A DNA stretch of 64,000 nt from Nocardia transvalensis NBRC 15921 (lineage in GTDB: Bacteria; Actinomycetota; Actinomycetes; Mycobacteriales; Mycobacteriaceae), in contig NZ_BAGL01000002.1 of NCBI RefSeq assembly GCF_000308875.1, forward strand, positions 354,061 to 418,060. The letters run 5' to 3'. Each line of letters opens with the position of its first letter. Position 1 is the stretch's first letter. Made by a program: the position numbers and the translations under genes. Shown in pieces: positions 1-11,892 of this stretch. The notes beneath the pieces were generated by a model. That model worked only from the letters and a program-made list of their open reading frames with translations, was not told the origin of the DNA and did no database searches.

Positions 1-2853
<2,853 letters not shown>

Positions 2854-2857
<4 letters not shown>

Positions 2858-3453
2858 CAGCGACCGCACCCGAGCCGGCCGAGGCACCGCACCTCCAGGT
2901 CGTGCCCGAGCCCGCCGCCGCCTCGCCCGCCGAGGTGAAGATCCTCAACCTGGTCCAGGGCACCATCGGCCGCAATCCCGCGGTCGTCAAGGCGGCCCGC
3001 GGCATGTCCCATTTCGGCGAGCACTCGCTGGGCTGGGTGGGCATCGGCGCGGCCGGCGCGCTGCTGGACAAGCCGCGCCGGCGGCAGTGGGCCGGGGTCG
3101 CGGTGGGCGCCTTCGGGGCGCACGCCGCCTCCGTGATCATCAAGCGAATCGTCCGCCGCCCCCGCCCGCACGACCCGTCGGTGCAGGTCAACGTGTCGAC
3201 GCCGAGTAAGTTGAGCTTCCCGTCGTCGCACGCGACATCCACGACGGCGGCGGCGGTATTGCTCGGACGACTGACCGGGCTACCCTTGCCTGCGGTACTC
3301 GTACCGCCGATGCTGCTGTCCCGGCTCGTGCTCGGGGTGCATTACCCCTCGGATGTGCTCGCCGGGTCCGCGCTGGGTGCCGCGTCCGCAGCCGCCGTGC
3401 TCGCCGCCGAAAAGAGAACCGCACGTGACCGCACAGGAAAGAACCCTCGTTGA
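2854..3453 (+). CDS. PAP2-family phosphatase, decaprenylphosphoryl-5-phosphoribose phosphatase candidate
   Basis: A 199-residue membrane phosphatase of the PAP2 superfamily, in the position of Rv3807c. That protein is proposed to remove the 5-phosphate from decaprenylphosphoryl-5-phosphoribose, the step between UbiA and DprE1/DprE2. The PAP2 signature is complete: KRIVRRPRP (motif 1), PSSHATS (motif 2) and SRLVLGVHYPSDVLAGSALG (motif 3, with its catalytic His and Asp). Several hydrophobic helices flank the motifs. The N-terminal 30 residues are Pro/Ala-rich and poorly conserved. The ATG overlaps the glfT2 stop (ATGA) and the gene ends just before ubiA, so it is one operon. The substrate is inferred from gene order. 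Confidence 0.9.
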
Positions 3454-3454
3454 T

Positions 3455-4387
3455 ATGAGTGAAGAGCCGACCAGCGTCGACCTGGACGAGGCCGTCATCA
3501 AAGGGCCGCCGAAGACCCTGGTCGGCGGCATCGTCAAGGCGGTGCGGCCGCGTCAATGGGTGAAGAACGTCCTGGTGCTGGCGGCTCCGCTGGCGGCCGG
3601 CAAGGACGCGGTGTCGAGCGTGTCCGTCCTCGGGCACGTCGGCATCGCCTTCGTCGTGTTCTGCCTGGCGGCCTCGGGGATCTACCTGATCAACGACGCG
3701 CTGGACGTGGAGGCCGACCGGGCCCACCCGACCAAGCGGTACCGCCCGATCGCGGCGGGCGTCGTCCCGATCAACCTGGCGTACGCGCTGTCGCTGGTGC
3801 TGCTGATCGCCTCGATCGCGGTGTCGTTCACGGCGTCGTGGCATCTGGCCGTGGTCATGGCGGTCTACATCGGCATCCAGATCGCCTACTGCTTCGGTCT
3901 GAAGCATCAGGCGGTGCTCGACATCAGCATCGTGTCGTCGGGCTTCCTGCTGCGCGCGGTCGCCGGTGGCGCGGCGGCGGATATCACTCTCTCGCAGTGG
4001 TTCCTGCTGATCATGGCGTTCGGCTCGCTGTTCATGGCGGCCGGAAAGCGGTACGCGGAGTTGAAGATCGCGCTGGACACCGGTGCGAAGATCCGCAAGT
4101 CGCTGCAGTACTACACGCCGACCTACCTGCGCTTCATCTGGACCCTGTCGGCGACCGCGGTCGTCATCTTCTACGGGCTGTGGGCATTCCAGCAGCAGCA
4201 ACACAAGGACACGCAGTGGTATGCGATCTCGATGATTCCGTTTACCATCGCAGTCCTGCGTTACGCGGTCGACGTCGATGGCGGCGAGGCCGGTGAACCC
4301 GAAGAGATCGCGCTGGGGGACCGCATATTGCAGTTCCTGGCCATCGCCTGGATCGGAGCGGTAGGTGTCGCTGTCTATCTCGCCTGA
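3455..4387 (+). CDS. ubiA: Decaprenyl-phosphate phosphoribosyltransferase (UbiA family)
   Basis: Integral-membrane prenyltransferase that joins decaprenyl phosphate and phosphoribosyl pyrophosphate, the first committed step to decaprenylphosphoryl-arabinose. It has 310 residues, close to Rv3806c (302). Visible hallmarks are PRQWVKNVLVLAAPLAAG, the first Asp-rich motif NDALDVEADRAHPTKRYRPIA, the second motif region AYCFGLKHQAVLDI, and GKRYAELKIALDTGAKIRKS. About nine hydrophobic segments are predicted. The ATG giving MSEEPTSVD was chosen because it matches the mycobacterial N-terminus; a GTG at 3425 would add 10 residues. The 3' end overlaps aftB by 23 bases, which points to tight coupling. 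Confidence 0.95.
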   Translation: MSEEPTSVDLDEAVIKGPPKTLVGGIVKAVRPRQWVKNVLVLAAPLAAGKDAVSSVSVLGHVGIAFVVFCLAASGIYLINDALDVEADRAHPTKRYRPIAAGVVPINLAYALSLVLLIASIAVSFTASWHLAVVMAVYIGIQIAYCFGLKHQAVLDISIVSSGFLLRAVAGGAAADITLSQWFLLIMAFGSLFMAAGKRYAELKIALDTGAKIRKSLQYYTPTYLRFIWTLSATAVVIFYGLWAFQQQQHKDTQWYAISMIPFTIAVLRYAVDVDGGEAGEPEEIALGDRILQFLAIAWIGAVGVAVYLA

Positions 4388-6443
4388 CGAGAGGTTGGTA
4401 GAGGGAGAAGGGCGCGAAGACGGTCCGCCGACCAGCACGCTGGCTGTCGGCGACGGAGAGCGGGAGGCGAGCGCCTCCCGCTTCGCGCGATTGTCCCGAG
4501 CCACCTTCGTCGGTGGGGTAGCCCTCACCGTGGTCCTGTTCGCGGCGGGGGCCTGGCAGCGGCGCTGGATCGCCGACGACGGGCTCATCGTGCTGCGTAC
4601 CGTGCGCAATCTGCTCGCGGGGAACGGACCGGTCTTCAACGCGGGCGAGCGGGTGGAGACCAACACCAGCGCCGCCTGGACCTACGTCGTCTGGTTCTTC
4701 AGCTGGCTCACCCACGCCCGGCTGGAGTACGTCGTGCTCGCGGTCGCGCTGGCGATGTCGGTGCTGGCCGTGGTGTTCGCGATGCTGGGCGCGGCCCGGC
4801 TGTGGGGCGGCACCGCGGGGCAGCTGCTGCTGCCGGCGGGCGCGATCGTCTACATCGCGGTGCCACCCGCGCGCGACTACGCGACCTCGGGCCTGGAGAA
4901 CTGCCTGGTCATCTTCTGGCTCGGCGTGCTGTGGTACCTGATGATGCGCTGGAGCCAGGCCGCGAAGCCGGGGCTCGGGAGCTATCTCGGCGTGGCGTTC
5001 TGGGCCGGGCTGTCGTGGCTGGTCCGCCCGGAGATGACGGTCCTCGGCGGGCTGGTCCTGCTGATGGTCTTCTGCGCGCCGATGCCGCAGTCGCGGCTGA
5101 CGTTGCTGCGGCCGATCGTGATCCGCGCGCTGCTGGTCGCTGTCGGCGGCGCGATTCCGGTGGGTTACCAGATCTGGCGCATGGGCTACTACGGGCTGCC
5201 CTATCCCAACACGGCGGTGGCCAAGGAGGCGAGCGGCGCCAAGTGGGGCCAGGGCTTCACGTACCTCTGGGACCTGGTCGGGCCGTACTTCCTGTGGCTG
5301 CCGGTAGGCGTGCTGGCGGCGGTGGCGGTGTTTTATCTCATGCGCCGTCCATCGTCGCTTTCCCGGCGTGCTTTCGGCCGGGATCTCGCCGAGGATTCCG
5401 GCCAAAAGCGCGCCGGAAAAACGGGGGAGGGCGAGCGCGCCGGAAAGGCTGCGCAAGGCCAGGCCGAGAGCGTGTCTCGGCTGCGTGCCTGGCAGCGCCG
5501 CCTGCGCAGCCCGCGTGCCGTGGTCGCGCTCATGCTTTTCGCCGGACTCCTGCTGATCGCGTTCAACCTGCGCGTCGGCGGCGACTTCATGCACGGCCGG
5601 ATGTTGCTGCCGCAGCTGTTCATTCTGCTGCTGCCCGTGTCGGTGGTGCCGGTGCGGCTGCCCGAGGGCGGGCGGGCGCCGGTGTCGCAGTGGGTGCGCG
5701 GGCCGGTGCTGGTGCCGCTGGCCGGATGGGTGATCGCGGTCGGCTGGGCGATGTACGTGTCCGGTACGGTCGCCAACACCTCCGGCAGCCAGCTCAGTGC
5801 CACCGGGATCGTGGACGAGCGGATCTACTACGTCCTCAACAGCGGTCACGACCACCCGATCCTGGCCGAGGACTACCTCGACTACCCGCGCATGCGCGCG
5901 ATGCTGGAGGCCATCGAGAACACCCCGGACGGCGGGCTGCTGATCAACTCGCCGTCGTTCATGATGTGGTACGTCGCGCCGCCGCCGCTGCCGATCCCCG
6001 ACGGCGGGGCCGGGCACACCGTGTACTTCCTGAATCTGGGAATGACGAGTATGAACGTTCCCCTCGACGTGCGCGTGATCGATCAAGAGGGCTTGGCCTA
6101 CCCGCTGGCCGCGCACACCGACCGGCTCGTCGACGGCCGCATCGGGCACGACAAGAACCTCTTCGCGGACTGGGTGCTCGTCGATCTCGGCATGGTCGAC
6201 CGGCATCCGTGGATGCCGTGGTTCATGGACGAGAAGTGGGTGATCCAGGCTCGCACCGCGCTGAGCTGCCCGGCGACCCAGGACCTGCTGGCGTCCTATC
6301 GTGCCCCGCTCACCCGCGACCGGTTCAAGCACAACATCATCCAGTCGCTGCACTTCGCCAAGTACCGCATCGATCGCGTCCCGAAATACGAGATTCAGCG
6401 GTGCCATCTGGTGGATCCGATCCCGTCGCCGGTCCCGAATTAG
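4365..6443 (+). CDS. aftB: Arabinofuranosyltransferase AftB, with palindromic-repeat insertion
   Basis: GT-C membrane transferase that adds the terminal beta-1,2-arabinofuranose residues of arabinogalactan from decaprenylphosphoryl-arabinose. It has 692 residues against about 627 in Rv3805c. The signature WQRRWIADDGLIVLRTVRN contains the acidic pair typical of GT-C enzymes, followed by GNGPVFNAGERVETNTSAAW. About ten membrane helices come next, then a C-terminal periplasmic domain. The added length has two sources: a hydrophilic N-terminus of about 35 residues before the first helix, and a charged loop at residues 325-378 (bases 5341-5500) made of the dispersed palindromic repeat. The GTG start overlaps ubiA; a later start is possible because the extension is not conserved. 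Confidence 0.93.
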   Translation: MSLSISPDERLVEGEGREDGPPTSTLAVGDGEREASASRFARLSRATFVGGVALTVVLFAAGAWQRRWIADDGLIVLRTVRNLLAGNGPVFNAGERVETNTSAAWTYVVWFFSWLTHARLEYVVLAVALAMSVLAVVFAMLGAARLWGGTAGQLLLPAGAIVYIAVPPARDYATSGLENCLVIFWLGVLWYLMMRWSQAAKPGLGSYLGVAFWAGLSWLVRPEMTVLGGLVLLMVFCAPMPQSRLTLLRPIVIRALLVAVGGAIPVGYQIWRMGYYGLPYPNTAVAKEASGAKWGQGFTYLWDLVGPYFLWLPVGVLAAVAVFYLMRRPSSLSRRAFGRDLAEDSGQKRAGKTGEGERAGKAAQGQAESVSRLRAWQRRLRSPRAVVALMLFAGLLLIAFNLRVGGDFMHGRMLLPQLFILLLPVSVVPVRLPEGGRAPVSQWVRGPVLVPLAGWVIAVGWAMYVSGTVANTSGSQLSATGIVDERIYYVLNSGHDHPILAEDYLDYPRMRAMLEAIENTPDGGLLINSPSFMMWYVAPPPLPIPDGGAGHTVYFLNLGMTSMNVPLDVRVIDQEGLAYPLAAHTDRLVDGRIGHDKNLFADWVLVDLGMVDRHPWMPWFMDEKWVIQARTALSCPATQDLLASYRAPLTRDRFKHNIIQSLHFAKYRIDRVPKYEIQRCHLVDPIPSPVPN
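5359..5446. repeat. Dispersed palindromic repeat, inverted pair inside aftB
   Basis: Copies at about 5359-5385 (core CCGGCGTGCTTTCGGCCGG) and 5394-5421 (core CCGGCCAAAAGCGCGCCGG) face each other. A truncated third copy (GAGCGCGCCGGAAAG) lies at 5432-5446. The frame is kept and the translation contains SGQKRAGK, the same peptide type seen in pks13 and emb. Confidence 0.82.
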
Positions 6444-6618
6444 AGATGAACGAGATATCGCCTTCGACACTTTGTCTCATTTTGGTAACGCCGGGGTGGC
6501 GTCGAAGCGATAGGCTCCCATGAGTACGTCCGTCGGGAGCGCGTGCAGGCACGGCTCGCGACGGTGATCCGCAAGAAGCGGCCGGGCCCGGCCGCACAAG
6601 GGAAAGGCCGAACAGAAT

Positions 6619-7716
6619 ATGCGAGGCGTGACTGTGCGTTGGGCGCAGGAAAGACGTCGGAGACGGTCGCCGCAGGTCGGCGCGCGACGTTCCGGCTGGA
6701 TGAAGCGCTCGGTGCTGGGCGTCGCCTTGGCGACGTTGCTACCGTTCGGGGTCTCGGTGGCAGGCGCCGGTACGGCATCGGCCGCATTCGATCCCTCCGC
6801 TATCGACTTCTGGGTCGATTCCCCCGTCATGGGCCCCATCAAGAGCCGCATCTTCCGCGCTGCCGACGGCAACACCAGCCGGGTCGTCTACGCCCTCGAC
6901 GGCATGCGCGCCCGGCAGGACATCAGCGGCTGGGAGGCCGAGACCAACATCGCGGCCGAGCTGACCAAGGCCAATATCAACGTGGTCATGCCGGTGGGCG
7001 GTCAGTCCAGCTTCTACGCCGACTGGAACGCGCCCAGCTCGTTCCTGGGCCTGCCGCCGATCTCCGGTTCGTCGTCCGGTTCGGCCTCCGGCTCCGGCGC
7101 GACCCAGGTGCTGGCCGACGGTCCCGGTAAGAGCTACAAGTACGACTGGGAATCGTTCCTGACCCGCGACCTGCGCAACGCGCTGCGCGACCGGCTGGGC
7201 TTCAGCACCACCCGCAACGGCGCGTTCGGCCTGTCCATGGGCGGCAGTGCGGCCCTGATGCTGGCGGCCTACCACCCGGACCAATTCAGCTACGCCGGTT
7301 CGTACTCCGGCTACCTCAACGTCTCGGCGCCCGGTATGCGGGAGGCGCTGCGCGTGGCGATGATCGACGCCGGCGGTTACAACATCGACTCGATGGCGCC
7401 GCCGTGGGGCTCGAAGTGGCTCTACATGGATCCGTTCGTGTTCGCGCCGCGGTTGAAGGCCAACAACACCCGGCTGTGGGTCTCCGCGGGCAGCGGCCTG
7501 CCCGGCCCGGTCGACGGCCCGAACTTCAACACGCTCAACGCGATGGGCCTGGAGGCCCTGGCGCTGGCCAACACCCGCGCGTTCCAGGTGCGCATGGCGA
7601 CCCTGGGCGCCGGCAACGTGACCTACGACTTCCCCAATGTCGGCGTGCACAACTGGCGCTACTGGGAGAGCGAGGTCTATCGCATGCTGCCGGACCTGTC
7701 GGCCAACATCGGCTGA
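6619..7716 (+). CDS. Mycolyltransferase (antigen 85 family) 1
   Basis: Secreted alpha/beta-hydrolase that transfers mycolic acid from trehalose monomycolate to arabinogalactan or to another trehalose monomycolate. It has 365 residues: a basic N-terminus, then a Sec signal peptide with a hydrophobic core and a probable cleavage after TASA. The mature part starts FDPSAIDFWVDSPVMGPIKS. The triad is visible: Ser206 in GLSMGGS, Glu in MGLEALALANTRAF, His in VGVHNW. The substrate loop NVVMPVGGQSSFYADW is intact. An unusual Ser/Gly-rich loop (PISGSSSGSASGSG) follows it. GGGAAAGG-like bases about 12 upstream support the ATG. It is the first of five tandem paralogues, replacing the fbpA/fbpD pair of mycobacteria. 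Individual acceptor specificity cannot be read. Confidence 0.95.
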   Translation: MRGVTVRWAQERRRRRSPQVGARRSGWMKRSVLGVALATLLPFGVSVAGAGTASAAFDPSAIDFWVDSPVMGPIKSRIFRAADGNTSRVVYALDGMRARQDISGWEAETNIAAELTKANINVVMPVGGQSSFYADWNAPSSFLGLPPISGSSSGSASGSGATQVLADGPGKSYKYDWESFLTRDLRNALRDRLGFSTTRNGAFGLSMGGSAALMLAAYHPDQFSYAGSYSGYLNVSAPGMREALRVAMIDAGGYNIDSMAPPWGSKWLYMDPFVFAPRLKANNTRLWVSAGSGLPGPVDGPNFNTLNAMGLEALALANTRAFQVRMATLGAGNVTYDFPNVGVHNWRYWESEVYRMLPDLSANIG

Positions 7717-7734
7717 CCCCGGCACTTCCCGACG

Positions 7735-7768
7735 AACCCCACGGTGGCACGGCCCCGTGGGGTTTTTC
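7735..7768 (+). terminator. Terminator after mycolyltransferase 1
   Basis: A 10-bp stem AACCCCACGG/CCGTGGGGTT is followed by a T run, 19 bases after the stop codon. It looks like a classical intrinsic terminator. Confidence 0.8.
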
Positions 7769-8062
7769 GTATCCGGCTCCCCGGTTCACCCCCTAAGCCG
7801 GAAGTTTGCTGAATTGCCACCCAATCCGCCGTCCAGTTCGTCTTCGGGCCTATTGTGTGTCGCGGGTCACTGTTCGGCTTATTTCCGAGTTGAATCACTT
7901 TGTTGCAACACCGGATCGCCGATACTCGATTCGTATCGCAGTACCAGCAGTACACCGGCGTGCTTTCCGCGCCGACGGTTTGTCTGTGTTGTCCGAAGAT
8001 GAGGGCCGGGTGCGTGACGAGGGAACGGACACGCTCGGTTCTCGAGTGAAAGGTCGAACTCG
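7769..8062. other. Intergenic region before mycolyltransferase 2
   Basis: About 290 bases without a credible gene. The GC content is lower around 7850-7930, as expected for a promoter region. AGTGAAAGGTCGAA just before 8063 gives the ribosome binding site of the next gene. No repeat or hairpin stands out. Confidence 0.5.
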
Positions 8063-9142
8063 ATGCGATTTGCGCGCAGGAAGCCGAAGGCCGGTAATGC
8101 GGGTCGTTCGTGGCTCAGGCGGTCGGTGGTGGGCATGGCGGTGGCAGTGATGCTGCCCCTGGGAGTGTCGGTGGCGGGCAGCGGCGCGACCGCGTCGGCG
8201 GCCTTCGATCCGTCGGGATTCGACTTCTGGGTGGACTCGCCGGCGATGGGCCCCATCAAGTCCCGGATCTTCCGCGCCAAGGACGGCAACACCGACCGCG
8301 TCGTCTACGCGCTCGACGGTATGCGCGCGCCGCAGACGCTCAACGGCTGGGAGATCGAGACCAACGTCGCCCAGGTCCTGACCGACTGGAACATCAACGT
8401 CGTGATGCCGGTGGGCGGCCAGTCCAGCTTCTACGCCGACTGGAACGCCCCGAGTTCGTTCTTCGGCATCGGGCCGACCGGCTTCGGCTCCTCCAGCGGG
8501 TCGGGCGCGACCGAGACCTTCCTGGACGGCCCGGGCAAGAGCTACCGGTACGACTGGGAGACCTTCCTGACCTCGCAGCTGCGCGGCGCGCTGAGCGACC
8601 GCCTCGGCTTCCGGGCCGACCGCAACGGCGCCTTCGGCCTGTCCATGGGCGGCAGCGCGGCGCTGACGCTGGCGGCCTACCACCCGGACCAGTTCAGCTT
8701 CGCCGGATCCTTCTCCGGCTACCTGAACATCTCCGCGCCCGGTATGCGGGAGGCGATCCGCACGGCCATGATCGACGCGGGCGGCTACAACGTCGACGCC
8801 ATGGCCCCGCCGTGGGGTCCGCAGTGGCTGCGGATGGATCCGTTCGTCTTCGCGCCGCGGCTGATCGCCAACAACACCCGGCTCTGGATCGCCGCGGGCA
8901 GCGGCGTGCCGTCGCCGCAGGATCTCGCCCTGCCGCCGGGCGCCGCCGCCGACCACATCGTCCGCGGCACGCCGCTGGAGGCGCTGGCGCTGGCCAACAC
9001 TCGCGCCTTCCAGGTCCGGATGATGTCGCTGGGCGCGCAGAACGCGGTCTACTCGTTCCCCGACGTCGGCGTGCACGACTGGTTCAACTGGCAGGACGAG
9101 GCGTACCGGATGATCCCGGATCTGTCGGCGAATATCGGATGA
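8063..9142 (+). CDS. Mycolyltransferase (antigen 85 family) 2
   Basis: Close paralogue of the preceding gene, 359 residues, with a Sec signal peptide ending near ATASA and a mature start FDPSGFDFWVDSPAMGPIKS. The triad is complete: Ser194 in GLSMGGS, Glu in PLEALALANTRAF, His in VGVHDW. It shares with copy 1 the Ser/Gly-rich loop after the NVVMPVGGQSSFYADW segment, which copies 3 to 5 lack, so copies 1 and 2 look like the most recent duplication. The start ATG has AAAGG about 10 bases upstream. It has its own upstream region and terminator, so it is probably transcribed separately. Function as a trehalose or arabinogalactan mycolyltransferase follows from the family. Confidence 0.95.
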   Translation: MRFARRKPKAGNAGRSWLRRSVVGMAVAVMLPLGVSVAGSGATASAAFDPSGFDFWVDSPAMGPIKSRIFRAKDGNTDRVVYALDGMRAPQTLNGWEIETNVAQVLTDWNINVVMPVGGQSSFYADWNAPSSFFGIGPTGFGSSSGSGATETFLDGPGKSYRYDWETFLTSQLRGALSDRLGFRADRNGAFGLSMGGSAALTLAAYHPDQFSFAGSFSGYLNISAPGMREAIRTAMIDAGGYNVDAMAPPWGPQWLRMDPFVFAPRLIANNTRLWIAAGSGVPSPQDLALPPGAAADHIVRGTPLEALALANTRAFQVRMMSLGAQNAVYSFPDVGVHDWFNWQDEAYRMIPDLSANIG

Positions 9143-9225
9143 CGGTTTGCGTCACGATTCGGTCTCGCCACGCGTTTCGAGTGGGTCGGCTTCGAATGTC
9201 TGCCTATGAAGGTTCGATGAAATAA

Positions 9226-9261
9226 CGCCGAAGCCCCCGTTCACGAACGGGGGCTTCGGCG
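9226..9261 (+). terminator. Strong hairpin between mycolyltransferases 2 and 3
   Basis: A perfect 17-bp stem (CGCCGAAGCCCCCGTTC and its complement) with a 2-base loop, about 85 bases after the stop of mycolyltransferase 2. No long T run follows, which is common for actinobacterial terminators. Confidence 0.8.
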
Positions 9262-9330
9262 TGCGGTGTCGATCGTCGGAAATCTCGAAGCGCGGTCAAC
9301 CGGTGACCGCACGGGCGAAAGGTCGGGTCG

Positions 9331-10329
9331 ATGCGGTCTGCGTGGGTACGCGGAGCGGTTGCCGGAAAACGAGTGCGGGCGATCGGCCGCACACTGGCGG
9401 GAATGGCGCTGGCGGTGGCGATTCCGCTGACCGTCACCGTCGGCGGAACGGCCGGGCCGGCCGCTGCCGCCTACAACCCGGCCGGATTCGACTTCTGGGT
9501 CGACTCCGGCATGGGACCGATCAAGAACCGCGTCTTCCGCGCGGCCGACGGAAACACGCAGCGGGTGGTGTACGCGCTGGACGGGCTGCGGGCCCGCAAC
9601 GACCTGTCGGGCTGGGAAATCGATACCGACATCTCCCGGGTGCTGCCGCTGTGGAACATCAATGTGGTGATGCCGATCGGCGGGCAGTCGAGTTTCTACA
9701 GCGACTGGGACGCGCCGAGCAACACCAACGGACAGGCCGTCGCCTACGGCTGGGAAACCTTCCTGACCCGCGACCTGCGCGCGGCGCTGCGCGACCGGCT
9801 GGGTTTCAATCCGGTCGGCAACGGCGTCTTCGGCCTGTCCATGGGCGGCAGCGCGGCGCTCACCCTCGCCGCCTATCACCCGGATCAATTCCGCTACGCC
9901 GCTTCCTATTCGGGATACCTGAACCTTTCCGGCCCGGGGATGCGGGAGGCACTGCGCGCGGCGATGCTGGACGCCGGGGGATTCAACATCGACGCGATGT
10001 GGGGGCCGCCGTGGGATCCGCGCTGGCAGCGCAACGATCCCACGTTCTTCGCGCCGCTGTTGCGCCAGAACGGGACTCGGCTCTGGATCTCCTCGGGTAA
10101 TGGCCAGCCGGGCCCGCAGGACGCGGTGAGCAGCGTGGTCGACGCCTACCACCTCACGAATGCCGAGGTACTGGAGTCGATCGCCCTGGCCAACACCCGC
10201 GCATTCCAGGAAAGTCTGGGCCAGGCCAACGCTGTGTTCGACTACACACCGGTCGGGGTGCACTTCTGGCATTACTGGACCGATCAGGTCTTCAAGATGC
10301 TGCCCGACCTGAGCGCCAATCTCGGTTGA
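9331..10329 (+). CDS. Mycolyltransferase (antigen 85 family) 3
   Basis: Third tandem paralogue, 332 residues. The signal peptide has a hydrophobic stretch (GMALAVAIPLTVTVGG) and ends near PAAAA. The mature part starts YNPAGFDFWVDSGMGPIKN. Catalytic Ser170 in GLSMGGS, Glu in EVLESIALANTRAF and His in VGVHFWHYW are present. It is shorter than copies 1 and 2 because the Ser/Gly-rich loop is missing (SDWDAPSNTNGQAVAYGWE instead), and it has MWGPPW where they have MAPPW. GAAAGG lies about 13 bases before the ATG. Secreted acyltransferase acting on trehalose monomycolate, by family. Confidence 0.95.
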   Translation: MRSAWVRGAVAGKRVRAIGRTLAGMALAVAIPLTVTVGGTAGPAAAAYNPAGFDFWVDSGMGPIKNRVFRAADGNTQRVVYALDGLRARNDLSGWEIDTDISRVLPLWNINVVMPIGGQSSFYSDWDAPSNTNGQAVAYGWETFLTRDLRAALRDRLGFNPVGNGVFGLSMGGSAALTLAAYHPDQFRYAASYSGYLNLSGPGMREALRAAMLDAGGFNIDAMWGPPWDPRWQRNDPTFFAPLLRQNGTRLWISSGNGQPGPQDAVSSVVDAYHLTNAEVLESIALANTRAFQESLGQANAVFDYTPVGVHFWHYWTDQVFKMLPDLSANLG

Positions 10330-10646
10330 GCGCCGGGTATTTCGGTTGGCGCGACAATCACCGCCCGGACGCGATAGGGTCTCCACACCATTACGAAAGG
10401 TGCACGGGCGGATTTCGGTCACGTGGTTCGTCCCATCTTGCTAACGGTTGAACGGTCGAATATCGTCCAGCGAGCGCAAGTGTGACCAGTTCGTAGACGT
10501 GCCGTCGCTCACGCGGAAGGTCGGGTTCCGAGGTGAGTGGGGATCGTGCTGCCGCTAGCATCACGCTCTCGCGGTACGGCAATGACACACGGCTATAACA
10601 CGCGGCTACAACAGCAGACCACAGCAGCAGAAAGAGAGCAAGATCC
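10330..10646. other. Intergenic region before mycolyltransferase 4
   Basis: 317 bases with no supported gene and no strong hairpin. AT-richer blocks near 10440-10465 and 10590-10640 could hold a promoter. AGAAAGAGAGCAAG just upstream of 10647 serves as the ribosome binding site of the next gene. Confidence 0.5.
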
Positions 10647-11669
10647 ATGCGTTTCGGCAGATCCGCGCAGCCAGGACGGCGAAATGCTCAGTTCGGCTGG
10701 CGCGCACGGTTGCTCGCCGTCGGCGCAGCGGCCCTGGCTCTCCCGATCGCGGCGGCTGTCGCGACACCCTCCATCGCACTGGCGAATCCGGTCGTCGCCC
10801 CCGTGCACCGCACCCCGGCGGGTGGCTACGAGGAGCTGATGGTCCCGTCGAGCATGGGCCCGGTGAAGGTGCAGGTGCAGTGGGCGCGGGGCGGCGGTAA
10901 CGCCGCGCTGCTGCTGCTGGACGGCCTCCGCGCCCGTGACGACCGCAACGCCTGGTCGTTCGAGACCAACGCGCAGGAGCAGTTCGGCAACGACAACGTC
11001 ACCCTGGTGATGCCGGTCGGCGGCCAGTCCAGCTGGTACGCGGACTGGGCCTCGCCGAGCAACCTCAACGGCCAGAAGTTCACCTACAAGTGGGAGACCT
11101 TCCTCACCGAGGAGCTGCCGGCCTTCCTCGCCGACTACGGCGTCTCGCGGAACAACTGGGCCGTCAGCGGTCTGTCGATGAGTGGCCCGGCCGCGCTGCG
11201 GCTGGCCGCCTTCCACCGCGACCAGTTCAAGTACGCCGGTTCGTTCTCCGGCCCGCTGAACTGGAACGCGCCGGGCATGCGCGAGGCGATCCGCGTCATG
11301 ATGCTGGACGCCGGCAAGTTCAACGTCGACTCGATGGCGGCGCCGTGGAGCCCGCAGTGGCTGCGGTCGGACCCGATGGTGTTCGCGCCCCAGCTGCGCG
11401 GCCTGCCGATGTTCATCTCCTCCGGCAGCGGCCTGCCGGGCGCGGCGGACGGCAACACCTCGGCGGTCGGCCTGTTCAACACCAGCAACGCGATGGCCCT
11501 CGAGGCGATCTCGATGGTGAGCACCCGCTCCTTCCAGGCCCGCCTGAACTCGCTGGGCATCCCCGCCACCTACGACTTCCCGTCGACCGGTACCCACAAG
11601 TGGCAGTACTGGCAGGACGAGCTGTGGAAGGCCCGCCCGGGCATCCTGGCCGCGTTGAATGCGGGATAA
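10647..11669 (+). CDS. Mycolyltransferase (antigen 85 family) 4, divergent
   Basis: Fourth paralogue, 340 residues, with a typical Sec signal peptide ending near SIALA. The mature part lacks the FDFWVDS opening of copies 1-3 and starts NPVVAPVHRTPAGGYEELMVPSSMGPVK, closer to mycobacterial FbpA/B/C. The nucleophile motif is GLSMSGP (Ser177) instead of GLSMGGS. Glu is in MALEAISMVSTRSF and His in TGTHKWQYW, so the triad is intact. A good Shine-Dalgarno (AAAGAGAG) precedes the ATG. It ends with its own terminator. Of the five copies it is the best candidate for the ancestral FbpA-like orthologue, though this would need a tree. Confidence 0.94.
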   Translation: MRFGRSAQPGRRNAQFGWRARLLAVGAAALALPIAAAVATPSIALANPVVAPVHRTPAGGYEELMVPSSMGPVKVQVQWARGGGNAALLLLDGLRARDDRNAWSFETNAQEQFGNDNVTLVMPVGGQSSWYADWASPSNLNGQKFTYKWETFLTEELPAFLADYGVSRNNWAVSGLSMSGPAALRLAAFHRDQFKYAGSFSGPLNWNAPGMREAIRVMMLDAGKFNVDSMAAPWSPQWLRSDPMVFAPQLRGLPMFISSGSGLPGAADGNTSAVGLFNTSNAMALEAISMVSTRSFQARLNSLGIPATYDFPSTGTHKWQYWQDELWKARPGILAALNAG

Positions 11670-11689
11670 GTAGCCGCCGCTACAAGCAC

Positions 11690-11738
11690 AAGCCCCTGGG
11701 GCGTCGCGTGATGAACTACGCGGCTCCCCAGGGGCTTT
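11690..11738 (+). terminator. Terminator after mycolyltransferase 4
   Basis: A 12-bp stem AAGCCCCTGGGG/CCCCAGGGGCTTT encloses a second short stem (GCGTCGCG...ACGCGGC) and lies 20 bases after the stop codon. It ends in TTTG. Confidence 0.78.
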
Positions 11739-11892
11739 GTCGTGTTCTCAGTGAGATGCTGGTCAGCGCCGCAGTGCGCAGGCACGATTCGACGGGATTC
11801 GCACGTGGTGATCCCCTACTCCGCCGGGTAACTCGCCTAGCTCCCCGCGCGCCTTACACAGCAAACCGCCCGCGCAGAGGTACAACACTTTT

